Below are positions 36,232-44,674 of a stretch of 64,000 nt of DNA, piece after piece (within the stretch, counting starts at the first letter, position 1; each line of letters begins with the position of its first letter). This DNA is from an uncultured Bacteroides sp. Its GTDB lineage: Bacteria > Bacteroidota > Bacteroidia > Bacteroidales > Bacteroidaceae. Below the pieces are notes generated by a model, which saw only the letters and a list, made by a program, of their open reading frames with translations, made no database searches and was not told the origin of the DNA. Position numbers and translations under genes: made by a program. The stretch is from assembly GCA_900551445.1 (NCBI GenBank), contig URWA01000001.1:124001-188000 (forward strand). Direction: 5' to 3'.

Positions 36232-36273
36232 AAAAAAAGCATCCAGATAGAAAAATCTATCTGAATGCTTTTT
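36232..36273 (-). terminator. Bidirectional terminator after the ECF sigma gene
   Basis: The 12-base arms GCATCCAGATAG (36239-36250) and CTATCTGAATGC (36257-36268) pair with one mismatch. Seven A residues precede (36232-36238) and five T residues follow, so it works on both strands. In context it ends the sigma-factor gene. Confidence 0.85.
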
Positions 36274-36280
36274 CTTCAAG

Positions 36281-36880
36281 TTATAGATTACCTTTCAAGA
36301 AATCTATATCAATTCCCTTATCCCTCAGTCTTTTTCGAATTTTGGCCAGAATCCTTTTGCAACGTTTAAAACATGCAGACTTACTGATGTTTCTCTCTTT
36401 GCCAGCCTGACGGAAACTCATTTCATGGAAGAAAAGGTCCCAGATTAATACTCGTTCAAACGGAGTGAGTTCCAGCATAAGCTCACCGAGCGAACAACAA
36501 AACCGCTCATACATAATGAAAAACTTCAAAGGCCGGCCTCTATTCACCAATCCCATTGCAGAAAAGGATTCATCGTTTAAAAGGATTACTCGAGGAGCTC
36601 TCTGTTTTCTGCGATAATAATCACGTACCATATTCATCGCAATGGTTAACACCCATGCCCTAAAACGCCCCTCTTCATGATAGGATTTATCGAAAGCTTC
36701 AAGCGCTTTCAACAAAATTTCCTGACGCAAATTATGAGCATCATCCTCATTATGAATATGAGAATTGACATAAGCATCTACCATAAGTATACATTTCTGA
36801 AAAAGAACTTTTTTCTTTTTACTTAACTCTGAATTATCCGATCCATACCAAGGACGGCTTAAATGATTATTCTCTTCCAT
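36281..36880 (-). CDS. ECF-type RNA polymerase sigma factor (orphan)
   Basis: This sigma-70 family factor of 199 residues has region 2 around DDAHNLRQEILLKALEAF and RFRAWVLTIAMNMVRDYYRR, and region 4 around LTPFERVLIWDLFFHEMSFR with the helix-turn-helix following (NISKSACFKRCKRIL). The ATG at 36880 is preferred over a TTG at 36904. No anti-sigma gene or susC-type gene is adjacent: lepA lies upstream and ilvA downstream behind a terminator. Its regulator must act from elsewhere or by another mechanism. The N-terminal 25 residues are polar and not part of region 2. The target regulon is unknown. Confidence 0.88.
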   Translation of the reverse strand: MEENNHLSRPWYGSDNSELSKKKKVLFQKCILMVDAYVNSHIHNEDDAHNLRQEILLKALEAFDKSYHEEGRFRAWVLTIAMNMVRDYYRRKQRAPRVILLNDESFSAMGLVNRGRPLKFFIMYERFCCSLGELMLELTPFERVLIWDLFFHEMSFRQAGKERNISKSACFKRCKRILAKIRKRLRDKGIDIDFLKGNL

Positions 36881-37180
36881 CTTTTTGATTGTTAGACCCC
36901 ACAAATTTTAATTCTATTATTCATTTTAAATTAAAAAAAGTAAGATAATTAAATTAATACTTTTGATTTTCCAAATAATAGATTTAACAACAATTAAAAA
37001 AGGTACCTATTGTCAATCATTTTAAAACCTCTTATTTCGATAACAAAACTAAGCATTTATATTTGTAGATACAACAAAACGAGAAAAAAGTTTTAAAAGT
37101 TTTTTTCCAAATGAACAAAAAAAGAGGTATCAAAAGGACTACATCCAGCCTTTTTGACACCTCCATATTGCAAATGAGCA
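36881..37180. other. AT-rich intergenic region upstream of the ECF sigma gene
   Basis: This 300-bp gap between lepA and the sigma-factor gene is very AT-rich. It contains the lepA terminator at 37117-37163. I see no clean TAnnTTTG box with a matching -33 element for the sigma gene, so that gene may have a non-standard promoter. Confidence 0.6.
37117..37163 (-). terminator. Terminator of lepA
   Basis: The arms GAGGTATCAAAA (37124-37135) and TTTTGACACCTC (37152-37163) pair with one mismatch. On the minus strand the stem is followed by seven T residues (37117-37123). Confidence 0.85.
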
Positions 37181-38962
37181 TTAATCTAGCTTCAGCACTG
37201 CTAAAAAAGCCTTCTGAGGAACTTCTACCGTACCAATCTGCTTCATACGTTTTTTTCCTCTTTTTTGTTTCTCCAACAGTTTACGCTTACGACTTACGTC
37301 ACCTCCGTAACATTTAGCCGTCACATCCTTTCGAACAGCCTTGATGGTTTCACGGGCAATAATTTTGGCTCCAATAGCTGCCTGAATAGCAATTTCGAAC
37401 TGTTGACGTGGAATCAATTCCTTCAATTTCTCACACATCCGACGGCCTAAATCATAGGCATTATCAAAATGCGTCAAAGTAGACAACGCATCCACCGACT
37501 CCCCGTTAAGAAGGATGTCCAGCTTCACAAGCTTAGAGGGACGAAATCCACACTGATGATAATCGAACGAAGCATATCCTTTAGAAATGCTTTTTAACTT
37601 ATCATAGAAATCAATCACAATTTCACCCAAAGGCATCTTATAATGAAGTTCCACACGATTTCCAGAAATGTAATCCTGTTTCACCAGTTCACCGCGCTTA
37701 CCCAGACACAAAGTCATAATCGGACCAATATAATCGGTCGCCGTAATGATGGAAGCATCAATATAAGGTTCTTCAATATGATCTATTAAAGTAGGATCGG
37801 GCATTCCTCCCGGATTATGCACCTCCTGCACTCCGCCCTGCTTATCGTAAACCATATAAGATACGTTCGGTACGGTGGTAATGACATTCATGTCAAACTC
37901 ACGATCCAAACGTTCCTGCACAATCTCCATGTGAAGCAGTCCCAAAAAGCCGCATCGGAAACCAAATCCCAATGCAAGAGACGATTCCGGCTGGAAAGTC
38001 AGAGACGCATCATTCAACTGCAGTTTTTCCAGCGAAGCCCGCAAGTTTTCATAATCTTCAGCTTCTATCGGATAAACTCCGGCAAATACCATCGGCTTCA
38101 CTTCCTCGAATCCGTCAATCGCCTTATCACACGGACGGTCAATATGTGTAATAGTATCGCCGACCTTCACTTCCTTTGAGGTCTTGATACCAGAAATAAT
38201 ATATCCTACATCGCCCGTACGAAGTTCTTTCCGCGGCACCATATCCATTTTTAACACACCGACTTCGTCCGCATCATATTCTTTTCCGGTATTAAAGAAT
38301 TTCACCTTATCACCTGTACGAATCACTCCGTTTTCTACTTTAAAGTATGCAATAATACCCCGGAAAGAATTGAAAACTGAATCGAAAATCAACGCCTGCA
38401 ACGGTGCATTCTCATCACCTTGAGGAGCCGGAATCCGTTCTACTACGGCCTGCAGAATCTCTTCTACTCCCATTCCGGTCTTTCCAGAGGCACGGATAAT
38501 ATCTTCACGCTTACACCCCAGCAGGTCCACGATTTCATCTTCCACCTCTTCCGGCATCGCACTGGCCATATCACACTTGTTCATTACCGGAATGATTTCC
38601 AAGTCATGTTCCAATGCCATATACAGATTCGAGATAGTCTGAGCTTGTACACCCTGCGAAGCATCCACCACCAGCAAAGCACCTTCACAGGCTGCAATGG
38701 AACGAGACACCTCATAAGAGAAGTCCACATGTCCCGGAGTGTCAATCAGATTCAAAATGTATTTCTCACCTTTATAATTATACTCCATCTGAATGGCATG
38801 GCTCTTGATCGTTATACCACGCTCGCGTTCCAAATCCATATCATCCAGCATCTGTCCTTCCGTAATCTTGATGGTCTGCGTATATTCCAGCAAGCGGTCG
38901 GCCAAAGTGGACTTACCGTGATCAATATGTGCAATAATGCAAAAGTTTCGTATATTCTTCAT
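37181..38962 (-). CDS. lepA: Elongation factor 4
   Basis: This translational GTPase of 593 residues acts on stalled or mistranslocated ribosomes. G1 is AHIDHGKSTL near residue 10, the DTPGHVDF motif is near 78, and the NKCD motif is near 132. The EF4-specific C-terminal region includes YHQCGFRPSKLVKLDILLNGE. The length is standard. The gene is divergent from lemA, with the two -7 boxes 22 bp apart. Confidence 0.97.
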   Translation of the reverse strand: MKNIRNFCIIAHIDHGKSTLADRLLEYTQTIKITEGQMLDDMDLERERGITIKSHAIQMEYNYKGEKYILNLIDTPGHVDFSYEVSRSIAACEGALLVVDASQGVQAQTISNLYMALEHDLEIIPVMNKCDMASAMPEEVEDEIVDLLGCKREDIIRASGKTGMGVEEILQAVVERIPAPQGDENAPLQALIFDSVFNSFRGIIAYFKVENGVIRTGDKVKFFNTGKEYDADEVGVLKMDMVPRKELRTGDVGYIISGIKTSKEVKVGDTITHIDRPCDKAIDGFEEVKPMVFAGVYPIEAEDYENLRASLEKLQLNDASLTFQPESSLALGFGFRCGFLGLLHMEIVQERLDREFDMNVITTVPNVSYMVYDKQGGVQEVHNPGGMPDPTLIDHIEEPYIDASIITATDYIGPIMTLCLGKRGELVKQDYISGNRVELHYKMPLGEIVIDFYDKLKSISKGYASFDYHQCGFRPSKLVKLDILLNGESVDALSTLTHFDNAYDLGRRMCEKLKELIPRQQFEIAIQAAIGAKIIARETIKAVRKDVTAKCYGGDVSRKRKLLEKQKRGKKRMKQIGTVEVPQKAFLAVLKLD

Positions 38963-38994
38963 ATATAATATTACAACTTATCAAAATTATTGTG

Positions 38995-39002
38995 CAAAGA
39001 TA
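38995..39002 (-). promoter_or_regulatory. -7 box of lepA
   Basis: Minus-strand TATCTTTG, a consensus -7 box, with initiation predicted near 38988 and a leader of about 26 bases. No clean TTTG at the -33 position. Confidence 0.55.
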
Positions 39003-39024
39003 GGCAAAAAAAGAGATTTTTGTG

Positions 39025-39032
39025 TATGTTTG
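39025..39032 (+). promoter_or_regulatory. -7 box of lemA
   Basis: TATGTTTG on the plus strand, with a predicted leader of about 29 bases to the ATG at 39068. It lies in the -33 region of the divergent lepA promoter. Confidence 0.55.
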
Positions 39033-39067
39033 CCTTTGAAACTAATTATAAAACATCATTAACACGT

Positions 39068-39649
39068 ATGAAAAAAACATGGATTATTCTCATCGCAGTA
39101 GTCGCTGTCATAGTAATTTACTGCGTAAGTTCGTATAACTCTTTAGTCACTCAAGAAGAAACTGTAGGCACTGCATGGAGCAATGTAGAAAACCAATACC
39201 AACGTCGTTCCGACCTGATTCCAAACTTGGTCAACACCGTCAAAGGGTATGCCGCTCATGAAAAGGAAACTTTCGACGCCGTAGTGTCTGCCAGAGCCAA
39301 AGCCACCCAGATGAACATCGACATAGACGACCTGACACCTGAAAAGATTGCCGCATACCAGAAAGCGCAAGGAGAAGTAGGCAGTGCCTTGGGCCGTCTG
39401 CTTGCTGTTTCTGAAAATTACCCGGACCTGAAAGCCAACGAGAACTTCAAGGAGTTGCAGGCACAATTGGAAGGAACCGAGAACCGAATCAGCGTAGAAC
39501 GCCGGAAATTCAACGAAACGGCCCGCGAATACAATACCAGCATCCGCCGTTTCCCGAAAAACATCGTTGCCGGCTTGTTCGGATTTGAGAAACGTCCTTA
39601 CTTCGAAGCGGAAGAAGGCAGCGAAAAAGCTCCGGAAGTAAAGTTCTAA
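39068..39649 (+). CDS. lemA: LemA family protein
   Basis: This single-span membrane protein of 193 residues has an N-terminal helix (WIILIAVVAVIVIYCVSS) followed by a long helical domain. It carries the family segments VENQYQRRSDLIPNLVNTVKGYA and RRKFNETAREYNTSI. The role of LemA is not settled. It is often encoded with a TPM-domain protein, as here, 13 bp downstream. The start is the ATG at 39068, since the open frame upstream covers the promoter region. Confidence 0.93.
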   Translation: MKKTWIILIAVVAVIVIYCVSSYNSLVTQEETVGTAWSNVENQYQRRSDLIPNLVNTVKGYAAHEKETFDAVVSARAKATQMNIDIDDLTPEKIAAYQKAQGEVGSALGRLLAVSENYPDLKANENFKELQAQLEGTENRISVERRKFNETAREYNTSIRRFPKNIVAGLFGFEKRPYFEAEEGSEKAPEVKF

Positions 39650-39662
39650 ACCGGACTTATTC

Positions 39663-40595
39663 ATGAAACGCTACCTCTTATTATTAGGGACACTCTTCCT
39701 ACTGACCGCTTCTTTCTGTCACTTGCAGGCAGAAGGATACAAGGTGGAAGACATTCCCATGGTACATTTGCAGAATCGGACAAGGTATGTCAGCAACCCC
39801 GACGGCGTATTAAGTGAGGCCGCCGTAGCCATCATGGATACGACCCTTTTCGCCTTGGAGCAGAAAACCGGCATACAGACACTCGTTGTAGCCGTCCGAC
39901 AAATCGAAGGAAAAGACTGTTTCGATTTCGCCTATCAGCTCGGTGAAAAAAACGGAGTCGGCCAAAAAGGAAAAGACAACGGACTGGTCATCCTGCTGGT
40001 TACCGAAGAACGATGCATCCAGTTTGCCACCGGATACGGTCTGGAAGGCATCCTACCAGATGCCATCTGCAAACGTATCCAAACCCGCTACATGAATCCT
40101 TACCTAAGCAAAGGTGACTGGGATACCGGTATGATGGCAGGAGTCCAAGCCGTACGCCAGATACTGGATAAGAGTTCCGGATCCCCCACTCCACCCGAAA
40201 GAGAATCCGACAACCTCCTGCTCTTCATTGTACTAGGATGCTGTTTCATATTGGTTCCGACCCTGCTTTGGTATTCGGCACGTCAGCGGAACAAATGTCC
40301 CAACTGTCACAAACATACCTTGAAACAGGTTTCCGTCCGTACTATTTCCAGTGTAGGAGGCATACGTACGGAAGAAATCACCTACCTATGCAGCCATTGC
40401 GGACATGTGCGCCGCACCCAACGGAAAGTCAATGACGATGATTTCCACCACCGAGGCGGAAACGGAGGGCCGTTCTTAGGAGGACCGTTCTTTGGCGGTG
40501 GATTCGGAAGAGGCGGAGGTTTCGGTGGCGGCTTCGGAGGAGGAAGTTTCGGAGGAGGCAGCTTTGGCGGCGGAGGGGCCGGAAGCAAATTCTGA
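39663..40595 (+). CDS. TPM-domain protein with zinc ribbon and glycine-rich tail
   Basis: This protein of 310 residues has a signal peptide ending near LQAEG and a TPM/YgcG-type domain (about 40-175) with SNPDGVLSEAAV and GNGLVILLV-like segments. A membrane helix (LLLFIVLGCCFILVPTLLWY) and a cytoplasmic zinc-ribbon with two CxxC pairs (CPNC and CSHC) follow. The last 40 residues are almost only Gly, Phe and Ser. TPM proteins paired with LemA are widespread, and some relatives are phosphatases. The function here is unknown. Confidence 0.85.
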   Translation: MKRYLLLLGTLFLLTASFCHLQAEGYKVEDIPMVHLQNRTRYVSNPDGVLSEAAVAIMDTTLFALEQKTGIQTLVVAVRQIEGKDCFDFAYQLGEKNGVGQKGKDNGLVILLVTEERCIQFATGYGLEGILPDAICKRIQTRYMNPYLSKGDWDTGMMAGVQAVRQILDKSSGSPTPPERESDNLLLFIVLGCCFILVPTLLWYSARQRNKCPNCHKHTLKQVSVRTISSVGGIRTEEITYLCSHCGHVRRTQRKVNDDDFHHRGGNGGPFLGGPFFGGGFGRGGGFGGGFGGGSFGGGSFGGGGAGSKF

Positions 40596-40622
40596 TTACA
40601 ATCACAATTATACTATACAACC

Positions 40623-41702
40623 ATGTACAACAACACTTTTGGAAATATCTTCCGTCTCACCAGCTTCGGTGAATCACACGGAAAAGCTATAGGCGGCGTC
40701 ATCGACGGATTTCCCGCAGGTATCGCCATCGATATGGATTTCATTCAACGGGAACTGGCTCGTCGCCGGCCCGGTCAATCTTCCATCACCACAGCCCGCA
40801 AAGAAGCCGATGAAGTGGAATTCCTTTCCGGTATCTACGAAGGCGTATCTACAGGCTGCCCCATCGGATTTGTCGTATGGAACACCAACCAACACTCCAA
40901 CGACTATGACAACATGAAAGAGGTATTCCGTCCTTCGCATGCCGATTTCACCTACACGCAGAAATATGGTGTACGCGACCACCGTGGAGGCGGACGTTCG
41001 TCTGCCCGTGAAACCATCGCTCGTGTAGTGGGAGGAGCACTGGCCAAACTGGCCCTGAAACAGTTGGGAGTTCGTATCACAGCCTTCACCTCACAGGTAG
41101 GGACCTTCAAACTGGACAAAGATTATACCCAATATGATTTGAGTACCATCGAAAATAATCCCGTACGCTGCCCCGACCAGGAATTGGCTCAGAAAATGGC
41201 CGATTTCATCTACCAGACCAAAGGGGAAGGCGATACCATCGGTGGTGTTATCAGCTGTGTCATTCAAGGGTGCCCCATCGGACTGGGACAGCCCGTCTTT
41301 GGAAAGCTTCATGCCGCTTTGGGCAATGCCATGCTCAGCATCAATGCCGTCAAGGGATTTGAATACGGGCAAGGTTTCGGAAACATGGATATGAAAGGCA
41401 GTCAGCAAAACGATATCTTTTATCGCGAAGGTGACAGAATCGCCTTCCGCACCAACCGTTCCGGAGGTATTCAAGGAGGTATTAGCAACGGACAAGACAT
41501 TTACTTCCGGGTTGCCTTCAAACCTGTCGCTACCGTACTGATGGAACAACCCACAGTCGACATTCATGGCAATGAAACCATTTTAAAGGCACGTGGCCGT
41601 CACGACCCTTGCGTTCTGCCTCGTGCAGTACCCATTGTAGAGGCTATGGCAGCCATGACCATCCTCGATTATTATTTGCTCAATAAAACGACCCATTTAT
41701 AA
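40623..41702 (+). CDS. aroC: Chorismate synthase
   Basis: This enzyme of 359 residues makes chorismate from EPSP with reduced FMN, the last common step to aromatic amino acids and to menaquinone via menF. Signature motifs are SFGESHGKAIGGVIDG near residue 15, RRRPGQSSITTARKE near 45, GGRSSARETI near 122 and the closing GRHDPCVLPRAVPIVEAM. The length is typical. It lies 27 bp after the TPM gene and 10 bp before the dipeptidase gene, so cotranscription is possible. Confidence 0.97.
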   Translation: MYNNTFGNIFRLTSFGESHGKAIGGVIDGFPAGIAIDMDFIQRELARRRPGQSSITTARKEADEVEFLSGIYEGVSTGCPIGFVVWNTNQHSNDYDNMKEVFRPSHADFTYTQKYGVRDHRGGGRSSARETIARVVGGALAKLALKQLGVRITAFTSQVGTFKLDKDYTQYDLSTIENNPVRCPDQELAQKMADFIYQTKGEGDTIGGVISCVIQGCPIGLGQPVFGKLHAALGNAMLSINAVKGFEYGQGFGNMDMKGSQQNDIFYREGDRIAFRTNRSGGIQGGISNGQDIYFRVAFKPVATVLMEQPTVDIHGNETILKARGRHDPCVLPRAVPIVEAMAAMTILDYYLLNKTTHL

Positions 41703-41712
41703 ACAAAACCAC

Positions 41713-43068
41713 ATGGAAATCAAACAATACATACAAGCAAACGAAGCACGGTTCCTCGACGAACTGTTCAGCCTCATCCGTATTCCCAGCATCAGTGCTC
41801 TACCTGAACACAAGGAAGATATGCTAGCCTGTGCCGAACGCTGGCGTCAGCTGTTGCTCGAAGCAGGGGCCGACGAAGCCATGATAATGCCTTCAGAAGG
41901 ACATCCGCTGGTCTATGCCGAAAAACGTGTCAGCCCCGATGCCCCCACCGTGCTGGTATATGCCCACTACGACGTGATGCCGGCCGAACCACTGGAATTG
42001 TGGAAGAATCCGCCTTTCGAACCGCAAATACGCGACGGACATATCTGGGCCCGTGGAGCCGACGACGACAAAGGGCAGTCCATGATTCAAGTCAAAGCCT
42101 TCGAATACCTCGTACGCGAAGGCTTGCTCACCCATAATGTGAAATTCATTTTTGAAGGAGAAGAAGAAATCGGTTCACCGAGTCTGAACGCTTTCCTGAA
42201 AGCCCACAAAGAACTGCTGAAAGCCGATGTCATTCTGGTGTCAGACACCAGCATGCTGAGCGCAGACCTTCCCTCCCTCACTACCGGACTAAGGGGACTG
42301 GCCTACTGGGAAATCGAAGTGACCGGTCCGAACCGTGACCTCCATTCCGGACATTTCGGCGGGGCCGTAGCCAACCCTATCAACGTGCTCTGCGATTTAC
42401 TGTCTAAAGTCATCGATGCAGATGGACGCATTGCCATTCCTCATTTCTACGACGACGTGGAAGAAGTGCCGGCCGCTGAACGCGAAATGATTGCCCAAAT
42501 TCCATTCGATGAAAAGAAATACATGGAAGCTATCGGCGTAAAAGCCCTGAAAGGTGAAAAAGGCTACTCTACCCTGGAGCGAAACAGTTGCCGCCCGTCA
42601 TTTGACGTTTGTGGTATCTGGGGAGGATACACCGGCGAAGGCTCCAAGACCGTATTGCCTTCCAAAGCCTACGCCAAGGTTTCCAGCCGTCTGGTTCCTC
42701 ACCAGCAACATGAAAAGATTTCTCAGTTGTTTGTAGATTACCTCACCCAGCAGGCTCCAGACTATGTGCAAGTGAAAGTCACTCCCTTACATGGAGGGGA
42801 AGGATATGTCTGCCCGATTGACCATCCAGCCTATAAAGCTGCAGAAAAAGGGTTCGAAAAAGCCTTTGGAAAGAAGCCGCTGGCTGTACGTCGTGGAGGA
42901 AGCATCCCCATCATCAGCGACTTCGAACAGATTCTCGGTGTCAAGACCATCTTGATGGGATTTGGACTGGAAAGCGATGCCATTCACTCCCCGAATGAAA
43001 ACTTCTCACTCGATATTTTCAGAAAAGGAATAGAAGCCGTATCAGAATTCCATTTGCAATACAAATAA
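41713..43068 (+). CDS. M20-family dipeptidase
   Basis: This cytoplasmic zinc exopeptidase of 451 residues belongs to the M20 group with carnosinase-like dipeptidases. The metal ligands are His in LVYAHYDVMP, the bridging Asp in ARGADDDKGQ, the catalytic and ligand glutamates in FEGEEEIGS, Asp in LVSDTSM and the C-terminal His in AIHSPNENF. A lid domain is inserted around residues 200-310, beginning at LRGLAYWEIEVTGPNRDLHSG. It is last in the run lemA-TPM-aroC. Substrate range cannot be read from the sequence. Confidence 0.92.
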   Translation: MEIKQYIQANEARFLDELFSLIRIPSISALPEHKEDMLACAERWRQLLLEAGADEAMIMPSEGHPLVYAEKRVSPDAPTVLVYAHYDVMPAEPLELWKNPPFEPQIRDGHIWARGADDDKGQSMIQVKAFEYLVREGLLTHNVKFIFEGEEEIGSPSLNAFLKAHKELLKADVILVSDTSMLSADLPSLTTGLRGLAYWEIEVTGPNRDLHSGHFGGAVANPINVLCDLLSKVIDADGRIAIPHFYDDVEEVPAAEREMIAQIPFDEKKYMEAIGVKALKGEKGYSTLERNSCRPSFDVCGIWGGYTGEGSKTVLPSKAYAKVSSRLVPHQQHEKISQLFVDYLTQQAPDYVQVKVTPLHGGEGYVCPIDHPAYKAAEKGFEKAFGKKPLAVRRGGSIPIISDFEQILGVKTILMGFGLESDAIHSPNENFSLDIFRKGIEAVSEFHLQYK

Positions 43069-43076
43069 CCTCAAAA

Positions 43077-43140
43077 GCCGCCTCAAAATGGGATTTGAAA
43101 AATCAGCAGGAACCATTCTTTTTCCTGTTTTGAGGCAGCC
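43077..43140. repeat. Hairpin element resembling the MITE-like repeat ends
   Basis: GCCTCAAAA (43080-43088) pairs with TTTTGAGGC (43128-43136), with a further GC pair outside a mismatch. The arms share the GCTGnCTCAAAA pattern with the ends of the element at 26740-26918, but this copy is only about 64 bp. It may help end the dipeptidase transcript, though no T-run follows on the plus strand. Confidence 0.45.
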
Positions 43141-43207
43141 TTCCACACAGCCTTTTTCTATGTAATGAATACCATTTGTCCGAAATTTGTCCGACCTATA
43201 AACGGAC

Positions 43208-43239
43208 AAAAGCTGCAACTTATTCAGTTACAGCTTTTT
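43208..43239 (-). terminator. Hairpin after tRNA-Trp
   Basis: AAAAGCTG (43208-43215) pairs with CAGCTTTT (43231-43238), with four more inner pairs past a mismatch. T-runs lie on both sides. It stands eight bases beyond the 3' end of the tRNA. Confidence 0.6.
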
Positions 43240-43246
43240 AACTCAG

Positions 43247-43319
43247 CACGGGAAGAGAGACTCGAACTCCCGACACTCGGTTTTGGAGACCGATGCTCTA
43301 CCAACTGAGCTATTCCCGT
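43247..43319 (-). tRNA. tRNA-Trp (CCA anticodon)
   Basis: Read on the minus strand this 73-base gene folds into a complete cloverleaf. The acceptor stem is ACGGGAA with TTCCCGT and discriminator G. The D arm has AGCTCAGTTGGTAGAGC, the anticodon loop is CTCCAAA with anticodon CCA, and the T loop is TTCGAGT. The 3' CCA is not encoded, usual for this group. Confidence 0.95.
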
Positions 43320-43330
43320 GTTTGCGGTTG

Positions 43331-43361
43331 CAAAAGTAGTATAAATTTTGGAAACCGCAAG
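43331..43361 (-). promoter_or_regulatory. Promoter of tRNA-Trp
   Basis: On the minus strand CTTG (43358-43361), 19 bases, then TACTTTTG (43331-43338). Initiation is predicted a few bases before the tRNA 5' end. Confidence 0.65.
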
Positions 43362-43392
43362 AGGTTCTGCCAAATATTTTACCGTCTTTTTC

Positions 43393-43989
43393 TCACAATA
43401 AAGATAAGCGGCTGAACATAAGGCGATAATATTCTGCTTTTTTTTCCAGCTTCAATGGATAGGCACGACTGGAAGAAGGCATCCTGAACAAGGATAATGT
43501 GCGATCCCTGAAATAAAACGTGCTCTCTCCTCCCACCGGCGGCTCCTTTGCCTCCATTTGCTCACACAATACATCCGTTGCTTTTTGTCCGGTGGTCACC
43601 ACTGCCCGACATGCAGGAAGCTGTTGAAGGAGCAAGCCTATATCTGTAGGCGTAACCACTTCCAAGAACTTATCAGAAGCATTGTCTTGTAGCCTGCGAA
43701 CACACGAAGCCGTATCATATAAGGCAATCCCCTTTTCTTTCAGAAAATTTACAATACGTGCCTTGTCAAATACTTTTTCAGGACTGAGAAAATACTCCTT
43801 ATCCTCAAAAAAGATAAGCCCGAAAATACGCCACATATCATTCTGAAGATTCGGATAGAAGAACTCCATGCTCCATCGTTTTTTCTGGGGAGGAAAGCTT
43901 CCCAGCATCAACAAGACCGCATTCTCCGGCAGAAAAGGTTCTAGCGGATGACATTCCACTCCTGAAAGCAGATTCTCGTTCATTGTCAT
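43393..43989 (-). CDS. Uracil-DNA glycosylase-superfamily protein
   Basis: This protein of 198 residues resembles the Mug/TDG-like part of the uracil-DNA glycosylase superfamily. It opens with ENAVLLMLGSFPPQKKRWSMEFFYPN, in which the GSFPP segment corresponds to motif 1, and has a later VVTTGQKATDVL segment and a closing MPSSSRAYPL that corresponds to motif 2. It may excise uracil or mispaired thymine. The exact specificity cannot be told, as motif 1 lacks the classical GQDPY aspartate. The ATG at 43989 overlaps the stop of the upstream gene by ATGA; an ATG at 43983 is the alternative. Confidence 0.75.
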   Translation of the reverse strand: MTMNENLLSGVECHPLEPFLPENAVLLMLGSFPPQKKRWSMEFFYPNLQNDMWRIFGLIFFEDKEYFLSPEKVFDKARIVNFLKEKGIALYDTASCVRRLQDNASDKFLEVVTPTDIGLLLQQLPACRAVVTTGQKATDVLCEQMEAKEPPVGGESTFYFRDRTLSLFRMPSSSRAYPLKLEKKAEYYRLMFSRLSLL

Positions 43990-44615
43990 GCCTTCGGTTT
44001 CGGTTCCTTTTTAGCCAGCAGCACAATCTTATAAACGTATTCAGTCATCCATGCTTCCGAATAACCGAGCGCATGCTGATACTGACGAATATTTCCACAC
44101 GTCTTACGTACACCGTCATCTTTCCAATCAACCTTGGTCAGAATGTCATGTACCGCTTTTTCCGTCATGCCGCGCAATAACTTCTTGAAAACTCCCGGTG
44201 TACGGAACTTCCATTGCATCAGGTTTCCAATCACCATCATCAAATCCTGACTAAACCCTTGAAACATGAACAGGTAGTTTTTGATATCATTCACATTGCG
44301 GCAGTTACGTTTAATGGACCCGTCTATTTCCTTAAAGAAAGATTCATCCAATTCATAAATATCCATCAGCATCTTGCGGCAACGCGCACGCTCCGCAATT
44401 CCCAGTTTATTGTTTTGGGTAGGCACCTTCAACGTACGCTTGAACACAGCCAAATCCGGCAAGAAATGAATATTACTGATACCCAACTGAGCCGCCATGA
44501 CTGCCTGATAATACACACGAATCAAGGTCATGAAATCTTCCATGCCACCGACACGTACCGTTTCGTCAGCTCCATCGGTAGTTTTTTTACCAAAAAGTTT
44601 CGAAAATATACTCAT
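43986..44615 (-). CDS. Conserved hypothetical cytoplasmic protein
   Basis: This protein of 209 residues has no signal peptide and no membrane segment. It is basic, mostly helical by composition, and opens with MSIFSKLFGKK followed by the block VGGMEDFMTLIRVYYQAVMA. Near residue 85 is ERARCRKMLMDIY, and near 150 WKFRTPGVFKKLLRGMTEKAV. I do not recognise a family with a known function. It is translationally coupled to the glycosylase-like gene by a four-base overlap and has its own promoter at 44644. Confidence 0.7.
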   Translation of the reverse strand: MSIFSKLFGKKTTDGADETVRVGGMEDFMTLIRVYYQAVMAAQLGISNIHFLPDLAVFKRTLKVPTQNNKLGIAERARCRKMLMDIYELDESFFKEIDGSIKRNCRNVNDIKNYLFMFQGFSQDLMMVIGNLMQWKFRTPGVFKKLLRGMTEKAVHDILTKVDWKDDGVRKTCGNIRQYQHALGYSEAWMTEYVYKIVLLAKKEPKPKA

Positions 44616-44643
44616 AATATCTTTTTATTAAATTCTACGGATG

Positions 44644-44674
44644 CAAATATAATACAAAAAACCGACAACGCAAT
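44644..44674 (-). promoter_or_regulatory. Promoter of the hypothetical/glycosylase pair
   Basis: On the minus strand ATTG, 19 bases, then TATATTTG (44644-44651). The predicted start near 44637 leaves a leader of about 22 bases to the ATG at 44615. Confidence 0.6.
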
